This document shows positions 16,222 to 24,783 of a stretch of DNA of 64,000 nucleotides, in pieces. The notes under the pieces are model-generated. The model had not been told where the DNA came from. It worked only from the letters and a program-made list of their open reading frames with translations, and ran no database searches. Within the stretch, counting starts at the first letter, position 1. Each line of letters begins with the position of its first letter. Location: NCBI RefSeq assembly GCF_030812785.1, contig NZ_JAUSTJ010000002.1:1302001-1366000 (forward strand), read 5' to 3'. This stretch comes from Sphingomonas kyeonggiensis. GTDB taxonomy: Bacteria > Pseudomonadota > Alphaproteobacteria > Sphingomonadales > Sphingomonadaceae. The position numbers and the translations under genes are program-made.

Positions 16222-17523
16222 GTGCGTCTGTTTCCAGGTATCTTTTCCACTCTAGCAGCGCAGGCTCTGCTCGCGGCCGTCGTGCCGGGCGGCCTGATGG
16301 TGTTCGTGATGCACGAGGGCCAGCAGGCCCAGCTCGCGCAGCGCGACGACGAGCGGCTCGATGCCTTTGTCCAGACCGCCGCCGAGGCGGCACGCTCCGG
16401 GCGCCCGCTCGATCAGGTCGCGCATCTGCCTGGGCCGCTCGCCGGGCGCGTGCTGCTTGTCGATCCCCAGGGCCAGGCGATCGCCGGCCCAACCACTTCC
16501 CTCACCCCGCGCGCCGAACGTCCCGTGGTGGTCGACGGACGCACCGTGGCGACCGCCAGGCTGGTCCGTCCGCCCGAGCTCTCCGACCAGGACCGCCGCA
16601 CCCTAGCCACCCAATATATCGGCATCGCCGCGATCGTGCTGGTGCTGTTCGTGCTGCTGCTGGTGATGGCCTATGTCTTCGCCCGGCGCTGGTCCAGGCC
16701 GCAGCTCCAGCTCTACCGGATGAGCCGGGACGTGGTGAACGGCGACCTCGACCTCTATTTCGAAGAGGAAGGCCCCGCCGAAGTGGTGGCGACGATGCGC
16801 AACCTGCGGCGCATCGCCAGCCAGTTCAGCCGCCTGGAGACCGCACGCCGCACCTGGCTGGTGTCGATCTCGGGCGAGCTCAAGGGCCCGACCGAGAATA
16901 TGGGCGAGCATTTCATCAAGCTGTGCGAGATGGAGCCGCCGCTTCCGCCCGAGCTGATAGGCTCGATCGAGGAGGATACCCGCCGGCTGATCCACATGGC
17001 GGAGGACCTGAACGCGGTGGCGCTGGCCGATCTCGGCCGCCTGCCGGTCACCTTCGCCCCGGTCGATCCGCGCGCGCTGATCCACAACGCGATCTATGCC
17101 GACAAGAAGCGTGCCGAGGCGCAGGGCGTGCGGCTCGAGACCAGCACGCTGCCGGAATTTACCGTGATCGTGAAATGGGACGGCGCGCGAATCGAGCAGC
17201 TGTTCGGGGCGCTGATCGACAATTCGCTGCGCTACACGCCCAAGAACGGGCGAATCGTGCTGGGCCTAGAAAGTTCGCGCGACGCCTGGCGCCTGATCAT
17301 CGACGACAATGCCCCGGGCGTGGACGTGATGCTCGCCCAGCGGCTGTTCGAGCCCTTCTACCGCTCTTCCGACCGGGCCGACGAATCGGCTGCCTCCGGC
17401 CTCGGCCTGGCGACGGCACGGGCGATCGTGGAGGCCCATCACGGGCGGATCGAGGCGAGCCGCTCGCCGATCGGCGGCCTGCGCGTGACGGTGATCCTGC
17501 CGGGCAACCCGCCGACCGCCTGA
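16222..17523 (+). CDS. Membrane sensor histidine kinase-like protein lacking the phospho-acceptor His
   Basis: A 433-aa protein starting at a GTG (16222) with GGGGAGG about 10 bases upstream. It has a transmembrane helix at ~8-30, a periplasmic loop of ~100 residues, a second helix at ~133-155, a HAMP-like linker, a HisKA-like dimerisation helix, and an HATPase domain. The ATP site is well kept: ALIDNSLRYTP (N box), IDDNAPGVD (G1), LFEPFYR (F box), SGLGLATARAIVEAHHG (G2). The H box, normally SHELRTP, reads SGELKGP, so the phosphorylated His is Gly. It cannot autophosphorylate in the usual way; it may be an ATP-gated scaffold or partner of another kinase. No response regulator gene is adjacent. 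Confidence 0.85.
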   Translation: MRLFPGIFSTLAAQALLAAVVPGGLMVFVMHEGQQAQLAQRDDERLDAFVQTAAEAARSGRPLDQVAHLPGPLAGRVLLVDPQGQAIAGPTTSLTPRAERPVVVDGRTVATARLVRPPELSDQDRRTLATQYIGIAAIVLVLFVLLLVMAYVFARRWSRPQLQLYRMSRDVVNGDLDLYFEEEGPAEVVATMRNLRRIASQFSRLETARRTWLVSISGELKGPTENMGEHFIKLCEMEPPLPPELIGSIEEDTRRLIHMAEDLNAVALADLGRLPVTFAPVDPRALIHNAIYADKKRAEAQGVRLETSTLPEFTVIVKWDGARIEQLFGALIDNSLRYTPKNGRIVLGLESSRDAWRLIIDDNAPGVDVMLAQRLFEPFYRSSDRADESAASGLGLATARAIVEAHHGRIEASRSPIGGLRVTVILPGNPPTA

Positions 17524-17550
17524 TTCGGCTTCCGGAGCCCGAGACATCGA

Positions 17551-17583
17551 AGCCCCGCCTGGCCCCGGTCCGGCGGGGCTTTT
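17551..17583 (+). terminator. Intrinsic terminator after the histidine kinase-like gene
   Basis: A 9-bp GC stem, AGCCCCGCC paired with GGCGGGGCT, encloses a 12-base loop and is followed by a short T run (17580-17583). It starts 28 bases after the stop. Confidence 0.8.
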
Positions 17584-17636
17584 CGCATGGGATGCGTCCT
17601 GGCGGCCTTTCGCAGGGCTTCAGGAGCCAGATAAAC

Positions 17637-17672
17637 AAAAACCCCGCTAAGCCATTGGCCTAGCGGGGTTTT
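17637..17672 (-). terminator. Terminator downstream of tRNA-Arg (bidirectional in form)
   Basis: The stem ACCCCGCTA(A/G)GCC pairs with GGC(C/T)TAGCGGGGT, flanked by an A run on the left and a T run on the right, so it can act on either strand. On the minus strand it begins 3 bases beyond the 3' end of the tRNA. Confidence 0.8.
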
Positions 17673-17675
17673 CAT

Positions 17676-17752
17676 TGGCGCGCCCGGAACGATTCGAACG
17701 TCCGACCCTCAGATTCGTAGTCTGATGCTCTATCCAGCTGAGCTACGGGCGC
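17676..17752 (-). tRNA. tRNA-Arg (anticodon ACG)
   Basis: On the minus strand the sequence folds as a 77-base tRNA: acceptor stem GCGCCCG/CGGGCGC, D arm with AGCTCAGCTGGATAGAGC, anticodon arm TCAGA-CTACGAA-TCTGA giving ACG at positions 34-36, T arm GGACG-TTCGAAT-CGTTC, discriminator G and an encoded CCA. Adenosine 34 would be converted to inosine by TadA, so this tRNA reads CGU, CGC and CGA. Confidence 0.97.
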
Positions 17753-17767
17753 GCTGTGGAGGGGTGC

Positions 17768-17795
17768 CTTTAGAAGCGGTTTTCAGATCGCGCAA
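17768..17795 (-). promoter_or_regulatory. Candidate promoter of tRNA-Arg
   Basis: Reading leftward, TTGCGC (17795-17790) and CTAAAG (17773-17768) are separated by 16 bases, and the tRNA begins 16 bases beyond the second box. Spacing suits a sigma-70 tRNA promoter; the -10 box is weak. Confidence 0.4.
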
Positions 17796-17834
17796 GCCGT
17801 TGCGTGCAGTTTTCCACAGGCATAAGGCGCAAAC

Positions 17835-18332
17835 ATGCGATTTATTCTGCTGCTCAGCCTCACCGCCCTCGCCGGATGCACCGAAACGACGGGGCGCTAC
17901 CCCTCGCTGCTGCCACGACCGATCGAATCGACCAGCCTTGCCGAGCCCGAGCGCCCGGTGGCGGTCGCGACGCCCGATGCGGCGCTCGACAAGCGAATCG
18001 CCGAGATTCGCGCCGGGCTCGACACCGGCATCAAGGGTTTCACCGCCGGCGCGCAGGATGCCGAGGCGAAGATCGCCGTCTCGCGCGGCCTTCCCCAGGG
18101 CTCCGAGCCGTGGCTGCAAGCGCAGGTGGCGATGGGCCAGCTCGCGGAGCTGCGCCGCCCCGCCGTCTCCGCCCTCTCCGAGCTCGAGGAGCTGGCCACC
18201 CAGCGCGGCGTGGATGGCCTGCCGCCCTATCCAGCACTCGACGCCGCGGTGGGCGCCGCCGAGCAGGCCGCCAGCTCACAGCAGGCGAAGATCGATTCGC
18301 TTGAAGCGGCGCTTGGCGGCACCGGCAGCTGA
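17835..18332 (+). CDS. Small lipoprotein with a helical C-terminal part, unknown function
   Basis: A 165-aa protein whose N-terminus, MRFILLLSLTALAGC, is a lipoprotein signal with lipobox LAGC and lipidated Cys15. The rest is rich in Ala, Glu and Leu with heptad-like spacing, especially at ~95-160 (ELEELATQRG, AAEQAASSQQAKIDSLEAAL), so it is probably helical or coiled coil and periplasmic. I do not recognise the family. It is convergent with the MFS/spermidine synthase gene, with only 4 bases between the stops. Confidence 0.75.
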   Translation: MRFILLLSLTALAGCTETTGRYPSLLPRPIESTSLAEPERPVAVATPDAALDKRIAEIRAGLDTGIKGFTAGAQDAEAKIAVSRGLPQGSEPWLQAQVAMGQLAELRRPAVSALSELEELATQRGVDGLPPYPALDAAVGAAEQAASSQQAKIDSLEAALGGTGS

Positions 18333-18336
18333 CGAA

Positions 18337-20619
18337 TCAGTCGCCCGCCAGCTCCGGGTGCAGCACGCGGAGCACGGGCACGACCGAGGCATAGTCGTCG
18401 GTCCAGGGCTGGAAGGCGGGCCAGCTGCCGAGCTGCCGCCAGCCCCCGCCCCGCGCGACCAGCCGCTCCAGCACCTTCGGATCGTGGCTGAGCGCGATCC
18501 ATTCCGAAGCCGATTCGGCCTCGGGCTCGACCTGGTCGACCTTGGTGCCGCCGCCGAGCCTGGGCGTGGCGACGAAATGCGGCTCGGGCTCGTATGAGAG
18601 CCGCACTGCCTTCCACCCGCCATCGCGCGCCGCCGCCGAGACCACCGGCGCCAGCGCCATGAAGCGGTTGGAGATATGGACGAGCAGCAGCCCGTTTGGC
18701 GCCAGCACGCGGCTATAGGTGGCAAAGGCCTCGCGGGTGAGCAGGTGCATCGGCACCGTGTCCGACGAGAAGGCATCGAGCGCGAGCAGGTCGAAACCGG
18801 CGGTCTGCGATTCGGTGAGGCGCACGCGCGCGTCGCCCAGCGAGATGCGGACCTGCGGCGCGCACTGGCTGAGGAAGGTGAACTTGCCCGAATCGCGAGC
18901 GAGATGGACGATCGCGGGATCGATCTCGAAGAAGCGCCAGCTCTGCCCGGGCCGCGCATAGCAGGCGAGCGTACCGGTACCGAGGCCGACCACGCCGACA
19001 CGGGCGGCGGGGCCATAGAGATCGGGCAGCGCCTGCATCGCCTGTCCCACGCCGGAGCCCGGCACATAATAGGTCGTCGGCTGGGTCGAGCGCAGGCCCT
19101 TGAGCTGGATGCCGTGGAGCGTGGTGCCATGCGCGAGCTGGCGCTCGTTGCGATAGTCGGTGACCGTGTAGACGCCGAAATAGCTGCGGGTGCGCGCATC
19201 GGTGAGCGAGAGCTGGATCGAGCGATAGCCGCCGAACAGGATCAGCCCGCCCGCCAGCGCGACGAGATAGGCCGGGCGGCGGCCGATCGCGACCAGACCG
19301 ATCGCCGCGACCAGGACGAACGCGACCTGCTCATGCATCTCGCCGAGCAGCTTGCCGGGATTGGCGATGCCCATCCACACGAGCAGCACGACCAGTGCCA
19401 CGATCAGGATCGTCTTGCCGCGCGTGCCGTGCCGCCAGAAGTCCCCGATCGCCGGGATCAGGAAGATCTGCGGGCAGAGCGCGCCGGCGGCGAGGACGAG
19501 CAGCGGATATTCATAGGTCCAGTCGAACAGGATCGGCGCGATCAGGCCGGCGAACACGCCGCCCAGCACGCCGCCTACCGACATGGCGAGATAGAAGCCG
19601 GTCAGCCGGTCCGGCGCCGGCCGCAGCGCATACATGCGGGCGTGCAGCGTCACCGAGACGGTGAAGAGCAGCAGCAGCCCGATGATCGCGTTGACATAGG
19701 CGAGCTGCTGGTGGCCGGCGATCAGCGTGGCGCCGAACATCAGGATGATCACCGGGGCGAATTTGGTGAGGATGCCGGGCAGCACCGCATTGTCCCGGAA
19801 CGCCACCGAGAAGCTGAGCAGGTAGAGGCCGAGCGGCAGCACCCAGAGCATCGGCACGGCGACGATATCAGTGGTCAGGAAGGTCGTGGTCGCCAGCATC
19901 AGGCCTGAGGGGACCAGCGCGAGCACGATCCAGTGGAGCACCCGGCGGCGCGGCGGCGCGGGCGTGTGGTGCGCGACATGCGGCTCGTCCTCGGCGCGCG
20001 GCGGCAGGCGCGAGGCGCAGCCGGCGACGAGGAGCAGGACCAGGGCATAGCCGGCGGTCCACAGCCAGCTCTGCCCCTTCAGCGCCAGATTGGGCTCGAC
20101 GAGCAGCGGATACGCGATCAGCCCGCCGAAGCTGCCGATATTGGAGGCGGCATAGAGCGCATAGGGATCGCGACCATGGCTGGCAATGCTGTACCAGCGC
20201 TGGAGCAAAGGCGCCTGGGCCGAAATGGCGAAGAAGAGCGGGCCGATCGAGGCGACGAGCAGCCAGGGCACCCAGAGCGCGGGCTCGGCACTGCCGGGAA
20301 GCTCCATCGCGATCACGCCGATCGGCAGCCACAGCGCGGCGATAACGAGGACGGCGAGATGGATCGTGGCCTGCATCCGCGGCGGCACGCGGCCGAGCCA
20401 GTGTGCATAGGCATAGCCGCCCAGCAGCAGCGCCTGATAGACCAGCATCGCGCTGTTCCACACCGCCGGGGCGCCGCCCAGCTGCGGCAGCGCCATGCGG
20501 GCGACCATCGGCTGGACGAGGAAGAGCAGGAACGAGCCGGCCAGGATCGCGGCGACGAACAGCCAGCGCGTGGCGCGCGCGCCGTCCCGTGTCGTCACGT
20601 CGTCGATCGCGCCCTCCAT
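18337..20619 (-). CDS. Fused MFS-like membrane protein / spermidine synthase-like methyltransferase fold
   Basis: A 760-aa two-part protein. Residues ~20-480 hold about 12 or more hydrophobic helices in an MFS-like arrangement, opening LFVAAILAGSFLLFLVQPM. The C-terminal ~270 residues have the spermidine synthase Rossmann fold: GVVGLGTGTLACYARPGQ, FFEIDPAIVHLAR, LGDARVRLTES and LLALDAFSSDTVPMHLLT. Such 'fused MFS/spermidine synthase' proteins are widespread in proteobacteria; polyamine synthesis by them has not been shown generally, so the substrate is open. No polyamine genes lie next to it. Confidence 0.9.
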   Translation of the reverse strand: MEGAIDDVTTRDGARATRWLFVAAILAGSFLLFLVQPMVARMALPQLGGAPAVWNSAMLVYQALLLGGYAYAHWLGRVPPRMQATIHLAVLVIAALWLPIGVIAMELPGSAEPALWVPWLLVASIGPLFFAISAQAPLLQRWYSIASHGRDPYALYAASNIGSFGGLIAYPLLVEPNLALKGQSWLWTAGYALVLLLVAGCASRLPPRAEDEPHVAHHTPAPPRRRVLHWIVLALVPSGLMLATTTFLTTDIVAVPMLWVLPLGLYLLSFSVAFRDNAVLPGILTKFAPVIILMFGATLIAGHQQLAYVNAIIGLLLLFTVSVTLHARMYALRPAPDRLTGFYLAMSVGGVLGGVFAGLIAPILFDWTYEYPLLVLAAGALCPQIFLIPAIGDFWRHGTRGKTILIVALVVLLVWMGIANPGKLLGEMHEQVAFVLVAAIGLVAIGRRPAYLVALAGGLILFGGYRSIQLSLTDARTRSYFGVYTVTDYRNERQLAHGTTLHGIQLKGLRSTQPTTYYVPGSGVGQAMQALPDLYGPAARVGVVGLGTGTLACYARPGQSWRFFEIDPAIVHLARDSGKFTFLSQCAPQVRISLGDARVRLTESQTAGFDLLALDAFSSDTVPMHLLTREAFATYSRVLAPNGLLLVHISNRFMALAPVVSAAARDGGWKAVRLSYEPEPHFVATPRLGGGTKVDQVEPEAESASEWIALSHDPKVLERLVARGGGWRQLGSWPAFQPWTDDYASVVPVLRVLHPELAGD

Positions 20620-21033
20620 CGCCTCAGTCCCCCGCCTCGCTGTGCAGTGATTCGCCTTGCCGACGGCTGAATGGCGCGCGGAAGTTTACGAACCATAGGC
20701 TATGGGGACCCCAATTCCCCTTCCCCGAAAGGCAGGCGAGGCCGGACAGGGAAAGCTGCGGGATGCGCGATGCGATCATGCGGCGAAGGCAAGCAGAGGA
20801 AATCCTACTAGTAAAGGGCTGGCATGCGCCGCCTTGCCAGTGTCTGGCGGGCGCGGTAGATCGCGCCGTCGCGAAAAACGACGGCCTGCCCGCCTTGGTG
20901 CCCGCAGGTTGCCGAATACACGCCAGCCATGCCCGCATGGCTCGGCCAGCGTCTCCAGAAGCAGCCACCCGGCAGATCGCCGGGTCACCCGTGACCTGCA
21001 CGCACGTGCCGGTCGCGGCAACAGGAGCGCGAA
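20620..21033. other. 414-base stretch without a recognisable gene
   Basis: This gap separates the divergent MFS/spermidine synthase and TetX-like genes and must hold both promoters. I see several open frames on both strands but none with a recognisable protein pattern. The only structures noted are small palindromes such as CCCGGCAGATCGCCGGG near 20969-20985. Confidence 0.6.
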
Positions 21034-22167
21034 ATGCGAAATCCGATCACCATCATCGGCGCCGGTCTTGGCGGCCTCACCCTTGCCCGCATCCTCCACC
21101 TGCACGGCATCCCTGCGATCGTCTACGAGGCGGAGCCCTCTCCCGATGCGCGCGCCCAGGGCGGCCTGCTCGACATCCACGAACATAGCGGCCAGCGCGC
21201 GCTGCGGGATGCCGGCCTGTTCGATGCCTTCCGTCGGCTGATCCGGCCGAGCGAGGATGCGAAGGGCATCGTCGACAGCCATGGCACTATCCTGCTCGAC
21301 CAGCCCGGCTCGGGCGAGCGCCCCGAAGTCGACCGCGGCGACTTGCGCCGGCTGCTACTCGATTCGCTGCCACCCGAAAGCATCCGCTGGGGTGCCAAGC
21401 TCGTCTCGGCATCGCCCATGGGCGACGGGCGGCACGAGATCGCCTTTACCGACGGTTCGCGTCTCACGAGCGACCTGCTCATCGGCGCCGATGGGGCATG
21501 GTCGAAGGTGCGTCCGCTGCTCTCGGATGCCCTGCCCGGCTATACCGGCACCTGCTTCGTCGAGACGCATCTGCGGGACGGCAACGGCCGCCATCTGGCC
21601 AGTGCCGAGGCGATCGGCAGCGGCACGCTGATGGCGGTGGCGCCTGGCAAGGGCATATTGGCGCCTCGCAACGCGGATGGCAGCCTGCACGTCTATACCG
21701 CGCTGAACCGGCCCGAGAGCTGGATCGCCGCGATCGACTTCAGCGACACCCAGGCCGGCCTGGCGCGGATCGCCGCCGAATTCGAGGGATGGGCGCCGCA
21801 GCTGACCGCGCTGATCGCCGAGAGCGACACCCCACCCCTGCTCCGGCCGATCCATGCCTTGCCGCTGGAGCATCGCTGGCAGCGGGTGCCGGGCGTCACG
21901 CTGCTCGGCGATGCGGCACATCTGATGTCGCCCTTTGCCGGCGAAGGCGCCAATCTCGCGATGCTGGACGGTGCGGAGCTGGCGCGCGCGATCCTCGCCT
22001 ATCCCGGCGATACAGAAGCGGCACTGGCCGCCTATGAGCGCGAGTTGTTCCCGCGCAGCGCCAGGGTCGCCCGGGAGAGCGCGGAGAACCTGGCCCGCTT
22101 CTTCGGTGACGAGGCGCCGCGGAGTGTGGTCGCGCTGTTCAGGCCGGGCGTGCGATCCGATAGGTGA
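21034..22167 (+). CDS. FAD-dependent monooxygenase, TetX-like
   Basis: A 377-aa class A flavin monooxygenase. The dinucleotide fold is [15 protein letters not shown]; the second FAD motif is [37 protein letters not shown] fits the DG motif. It also has [20 protein letters not shown], closely resembling the corresponding segment of Tet(X) tetracycline-inactivating enzymes, and [16 protein letters not shown]. The family hydroxylates aromatic or polyketide substrates with NADPH and O2; resistance activity cannot be inferred from this alone. A GGAG-containing site (AACAGGAGCGCGAA) precedes the ATG. Its 3' end overlaps the convergent GNAT gene by 29 bases. Confidence 0.88.
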   Translation: MRNPITIIGAGLGGLTLARILHLHGIPAIVYEAEPSPDARAQGGLLDIHEHSGQRALRDAGLFDAFRRLIRPSEDAKGIVDSHGTILLDQPGSGERPEVDRGDLRRLLLDSLPPESIRWGAKLVSASPMGDGRHEIAFTDGSRLTSDLLIGADGAWSKVRPLLSDALPGYTGTCFVETHLRDGNGRHLASAEAIGSGTLMAVAPGKGILAPRNADGSLHVYTALNRPESWIAAIDFSDTQAGLARIAAEFEGWAPQLTALIAESDTPPLLRPIHALPLEHRWQRVPGVTLLGDAAHLMSPFAGEGANLAMLDGAELARAILAYPGDTEAALAAYERELFPRSARVARESAENLARFFGDEAPRSVVALFRPGVRSDR

Positions 22168-22666
22168 TGTGCGGGTTGAGCCCCTCGGGCGCATTGGGAT
22201 GGATGAAGTCCTGCTCGGGCACGCGGACCATGCCAAGCCGCTCCATCAGGCCCCAGCTGCGGCTGTTCTCGATCACCGTCATCGCCGCGACCGTCGGCGC
22301 GCCGAGATGGCTCCAGGCCCAGTCGAGGCTGGCCTGGGCCGCCTCGCGCGCATAGCCCTTGCCCCAATAGGCCGGAGCGAAGCGCCAGCCGATCTCGACC
22401 TCGCCGAACAGTGGCGTGCCCTCCGGGCCGGGCTTGAGCCCGCAAAAGCCGAGGAACGCGCCGTCCTCCTTGCGCTCTACCGCCCAGAAGCAGTGGCCGT
22501 GCGCATCGAGGATCGTGTTCTGCCGCTCCATCGCCGCGTCGGCCGCCTCGGGGCTGAGCGGCGGGCCGAGGAACTCCATCACCGCCGGATCCTGGCCCAT
22601 GGCGTGCCAGGCCGGGCGGTCGCCGTCCTGCCAGCGGCGGAGGATCAGGCGGGGGGTCTCGATCAT
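22139..22666 (-). CDS. GNAT acetyltransferase, RimJ/RimL-like (third of a tandem trio)
   Basis: A 175-aa protein, [20 protein letters not shown], the usual opening of RimJ/RimL-type GNATs that acetylate N-terminal or small-molecule amines. The acetyl-CoA loop region is [18 protein letters not shown]. The ATG at 22666 overlaps the TGA of the upstream paralogue (ATGA). It is the last of three adjacent, similar GNAT genes that read leftward. The substrate is unknown. A much longer in-frame extension runs antisense-like through the neighbour and is not used. Confidence 0.9.
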   Translation of the reverse strand: MIETPRLILRRWQDGDRPAWHAMGQDPAVMEFLGPPLSPEAADAAMERQNTILDAHGHCFWAVERKEDGAFLGFCGLKPGPEGTPLFGEVEIGWRFAPAYWGKGYAREAAQASLDWAWSHLGAPTVAAMTVIENSRSWGLMERLGMVRVPEQDFIHPNAPEGLNPHITYRIARPA

Positions 22667-23205
22667 TGCGGGCGCTCCAGCGTGTAGACGATCATTGCTC
22701 CTACGGGATCGTCGTCCGCATGGCCAAGGAGGCGGAAGTCCAGGTCGGGGCGACGGATCATGCCCAACCGCGCCATCAGGCCCCAGCTGCGACGGTTCTC
22801 GATGGTGGTCCAGGCACCGATTGCGGGAGCGTCGAGATTGGCCCAACCCCAGGCGATGCTCGCCTCGGCTGCCTCGCGGGCATAGCCCTTGCCCCAATGC
22901 GCCTCGGAGATGCGCCAGCCGATCTCGGGCATGTTGGAGATCGGCAGGTCGTCGCCATAGTTGCTGGCGAGGCGGATGCCGCAGCTGCCGATAAGTTCGC
23001 CGGTATCACGCAGCTCGGTCGCCCAATAGGTGCAGCCGTGCGTCGCCTGATCGTTCAGACGCTTCTCGAACATAGCATCGATGCCGGCGGCGTTCTTGAG
23101 CCCGCCCAGCCGGGCCATCATCGCCGGCGTATTGACCAGAGCCTCGAAGGGGGGACGGTCCTCCGACACCCACTGGCGCAGGCGAAGGCGCGCCGTCTCG
23201 ATCAT
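22663..23205 (-). CDS. GNAT acetyltransferase, RimJ/RimL-like (second of a tandem trio)
   Basis: A 180-aa paralogue of the flanking genes: MIETARLRLRQWVSEDRPPF at the start, [20 protein letters not shown] at the acetyl-CoA loop, and SWGLMARLGMIRRPDLDF near the C-terminus. The ATG at 23205 overlaps the stop of the first paralogue (23202) and its own stop overlaps the third, so all three are translationally coupled. Confidence 0.9.
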   Translation of the reverse strand: MIETARLRLRQWVSEDRPPFEALVNTPAMMARLGGLKNAAGIDAMFEKRLNDQATHGCTYWATELRDTGELIGSCGIRLASNYGDDLPISNMPEIGWRISEAHWGKGYAREAAEASIAWGWANLDAPAIGAWTTIENRRSWGLMARLGMIRRPDLDFRLLGHADDDPVGAMIVYTLERPQ

Positions 23206-23738
23206 GCCGGGCGGTCGATCGTGTAGACGATCATCGCGCCGAAGGGATCGCCCTCGGCATAGTCCGGATGGCGGAAGTCCAGATCCTCGCGGCGGACCAT
23301 GCCGAGCCGCTTCATCAACCCCCAGCTGGGCTTGTTGCCGATCACCGTCCAGGCGGCGATGCGCGGGCGGTCGGTATTGGCCCAGCCCCAGGCCATGCTC
23401 GCCTGCGCCGCCTCGCGGGCGATGCCCTGGCCCCAGAATTTCTCGCCGATCCGCCAGCCGATCTCCAGCTCCTCGGGCACCGGAGTGTTCGGATGGCCGC
23501 CGATGCGCAGGCCGCAGACGCCGGCCATCTCGCCGGTCTCGCGGATCTCCACGACCCACATGCAATGGCCGTTGCGCGCCTGCTGGTCGATCATCCGGTC
23601 GACGATCGCGTCGTGCTTGGCCTGGGGCACCGGGCCGCCGAAATGCTCCATCATCGCCGGAGTGTTGGCGAGGGCGTGGAAGACGGGCTTGTCCTCCTCG
23701 CGCCAGGGGCGGAGGTGCAGGCGTTCGGTGGTGATCAT
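23202..23738 (-). CDS. GNAT acetyltransferase, RimJ/RimL-like (first of a tandem trio)
   Basis: A 178-aa GNAT: MITTERLHLRPWREEDKPVF, then ELEIGWRIGEKFWGQGIARE at the acetyl-CoA loop and SWGLMKRLGMVRREDLDF. It shares its segment order and most motif residues with the two genes downstream, a sign of local duplication. It lies 43 bases before the end of the rightmost neighbour hemB, which is transcribed in the same direction, so read-through from hemB is possible. Confidence 0.9.
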   Translation of the reverse strand: MITTERLHLRPWREEDKPVFHALANTPAMMEHFGGPVPQAKHDAIVDRMIDQQARNGHCMWVVEIRETGEMAGVCGLRIGGHPNTPVPEELEIGWRIGEKFWGQGIAREAAQASMAWGWANTDRPRIAAWTVIGNKPSWGLMKRLGMVRREDLDFRHPDYAEGDPFGAMIVYTIDRPA

Positions 23739-23781
23739 GTCTTCCCCTCTCCGGCCTCTCCCTTGAATGGGAGAGTGATGA

Positions 23782-24765
23782 CTATCCCAGCAGTTTCGCG
23801 GCCAGCGGCGCGTGATAGGTCAGCACGCCCGAGCAGCCGGCGCGGCGGAAGGCCATCAGCGTCTCAAGCACCAGCGTCTCGCGATCGCCGGCGCCCACCG
23901 CTGCAGCAGCCTCGATCATCGCGTATTCGCCGCTCACCTGATAGGCGAAGACCGGCACCTGGAACTCGCTCTTCACCCGAAGGATGATGTCGAGATAGGG
24001 CAGGCCCGGCTTGACCATCACGCTGTCCGCGCCCTCGGCGATGTCGAGCGCGACCTCTCGAAGGGCTTCCTCGGCATTGGCCGGATCCATCTGATAGGTC
24101 TTCTTGTCGCCCTTGAGCAGACCGCGGCTGCCGACCGCGTCGCGGAACGGGCCGTAGAAGCCCGAGGCGTATTTGGCGGCATAGGCCATGATCTGGACGT
24201 TGACGTGGCCGTTCGCCTCCAGCGCGCCGCGGATCGCGCCGACGCGGCCGTCCATCATGTCCGACGGGGCGACGATGTCCGATCCTGCCTCGGCCTGGAG
24301 CAAAGCCTGGTCGACCAGCACCGCGCTGGTCTCGTCGTTGAGGACATAGCCCTGCGCATCGACGATGCCGTCATGGCCGTGCGCGGTGTAGGGATCGAGC
24401 GCGACGTCGGTGAGGACGCCGATATCGGGTACCGCGTCCTTGATCGCCTTGATAGCGCGGCACATCAGATTGTCGGGGTTGAGCGCTTCGCGCCCGTCCT
24501 CGGTGCGCAGTTCGCGCGGGGTGTTGGGGAAGAGTGCCAGGCACGGGATGCCGAGGTCGCGGGCCTCTCGCGCGCGCGCGACGATGCCCTTCAGGCCCCA
24601 GCGCGAGACGCCGGGGAGTGCTGCGATTGGATCCTCTTCCTCGCCCTCGGTGACGAAGAGCGGCCAGATCAGGTTGGCGGGGGTGAGGACGGTCTCGGCG
24701 TGCATCCGGCGGCTCCACTCGGAAGCACGGGTGCGGCGGAGGCGGAGCGCGGGATAGTGACTCAT
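23782..24765 (-). CDS. hemB: Porphobilinogen synthase (delta-aminolevulinic acid dehydratase)
   Basis: HemB condenses two 5-aminolevulinate molecules into porphobilinogen in haem synthesis. At 327 aa it has normal length. The metal-site region reads DVALDPYTAHGHDG, with Asp in place of the Cys residues of zinc enzymes, so this is a magnesium-type enzyme. The active-site lysines lie in IMAYAAKYASGFYGPFRDA and VMVKPGLPYLD. The ATG at 24765 is taken. A MATE gene lies just upstream, ending 18 bases before it. Confidence 0.97.
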   Translation of the reverse strand: MSHYPALRLRRTRASEWSRRMHAETVLTPANLIWPLFVTEGEEEDPIAALPGVSRWGLKGIVARAREARDLGIPCLALFPNTPRELRTEDGREALNPDNLMCRAIKAIKDAVPDIGVLTDVALDPYTAHGHDGIVDAQGYVLNDETSAVLVDQALLQAEAGSDIVAPSDMMDGRVGAIRGALEANGHVNVQIMAYAAKYASGFYGPFRDAVGSRGLLKGDKKTYQMDPANAEEALREVALDIAEGADSVMVKPGLPYLDIILRVKSEFQVPVFAYQVSGEYAMIEAAAAVGAGDRETLVLETLMAFRRAGCSGVLTYHAPLAAKLLG

Positions 24766-24783
24766 GTGCGCGCTGATGCGCCC

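Noticed and set aside
20624..21282. Several open frames on both strands in the 414-base gap before the TetX-like gene.
   Set aside because: None has a recognisable motif or a family-like start; they read as high-GC chance frames.
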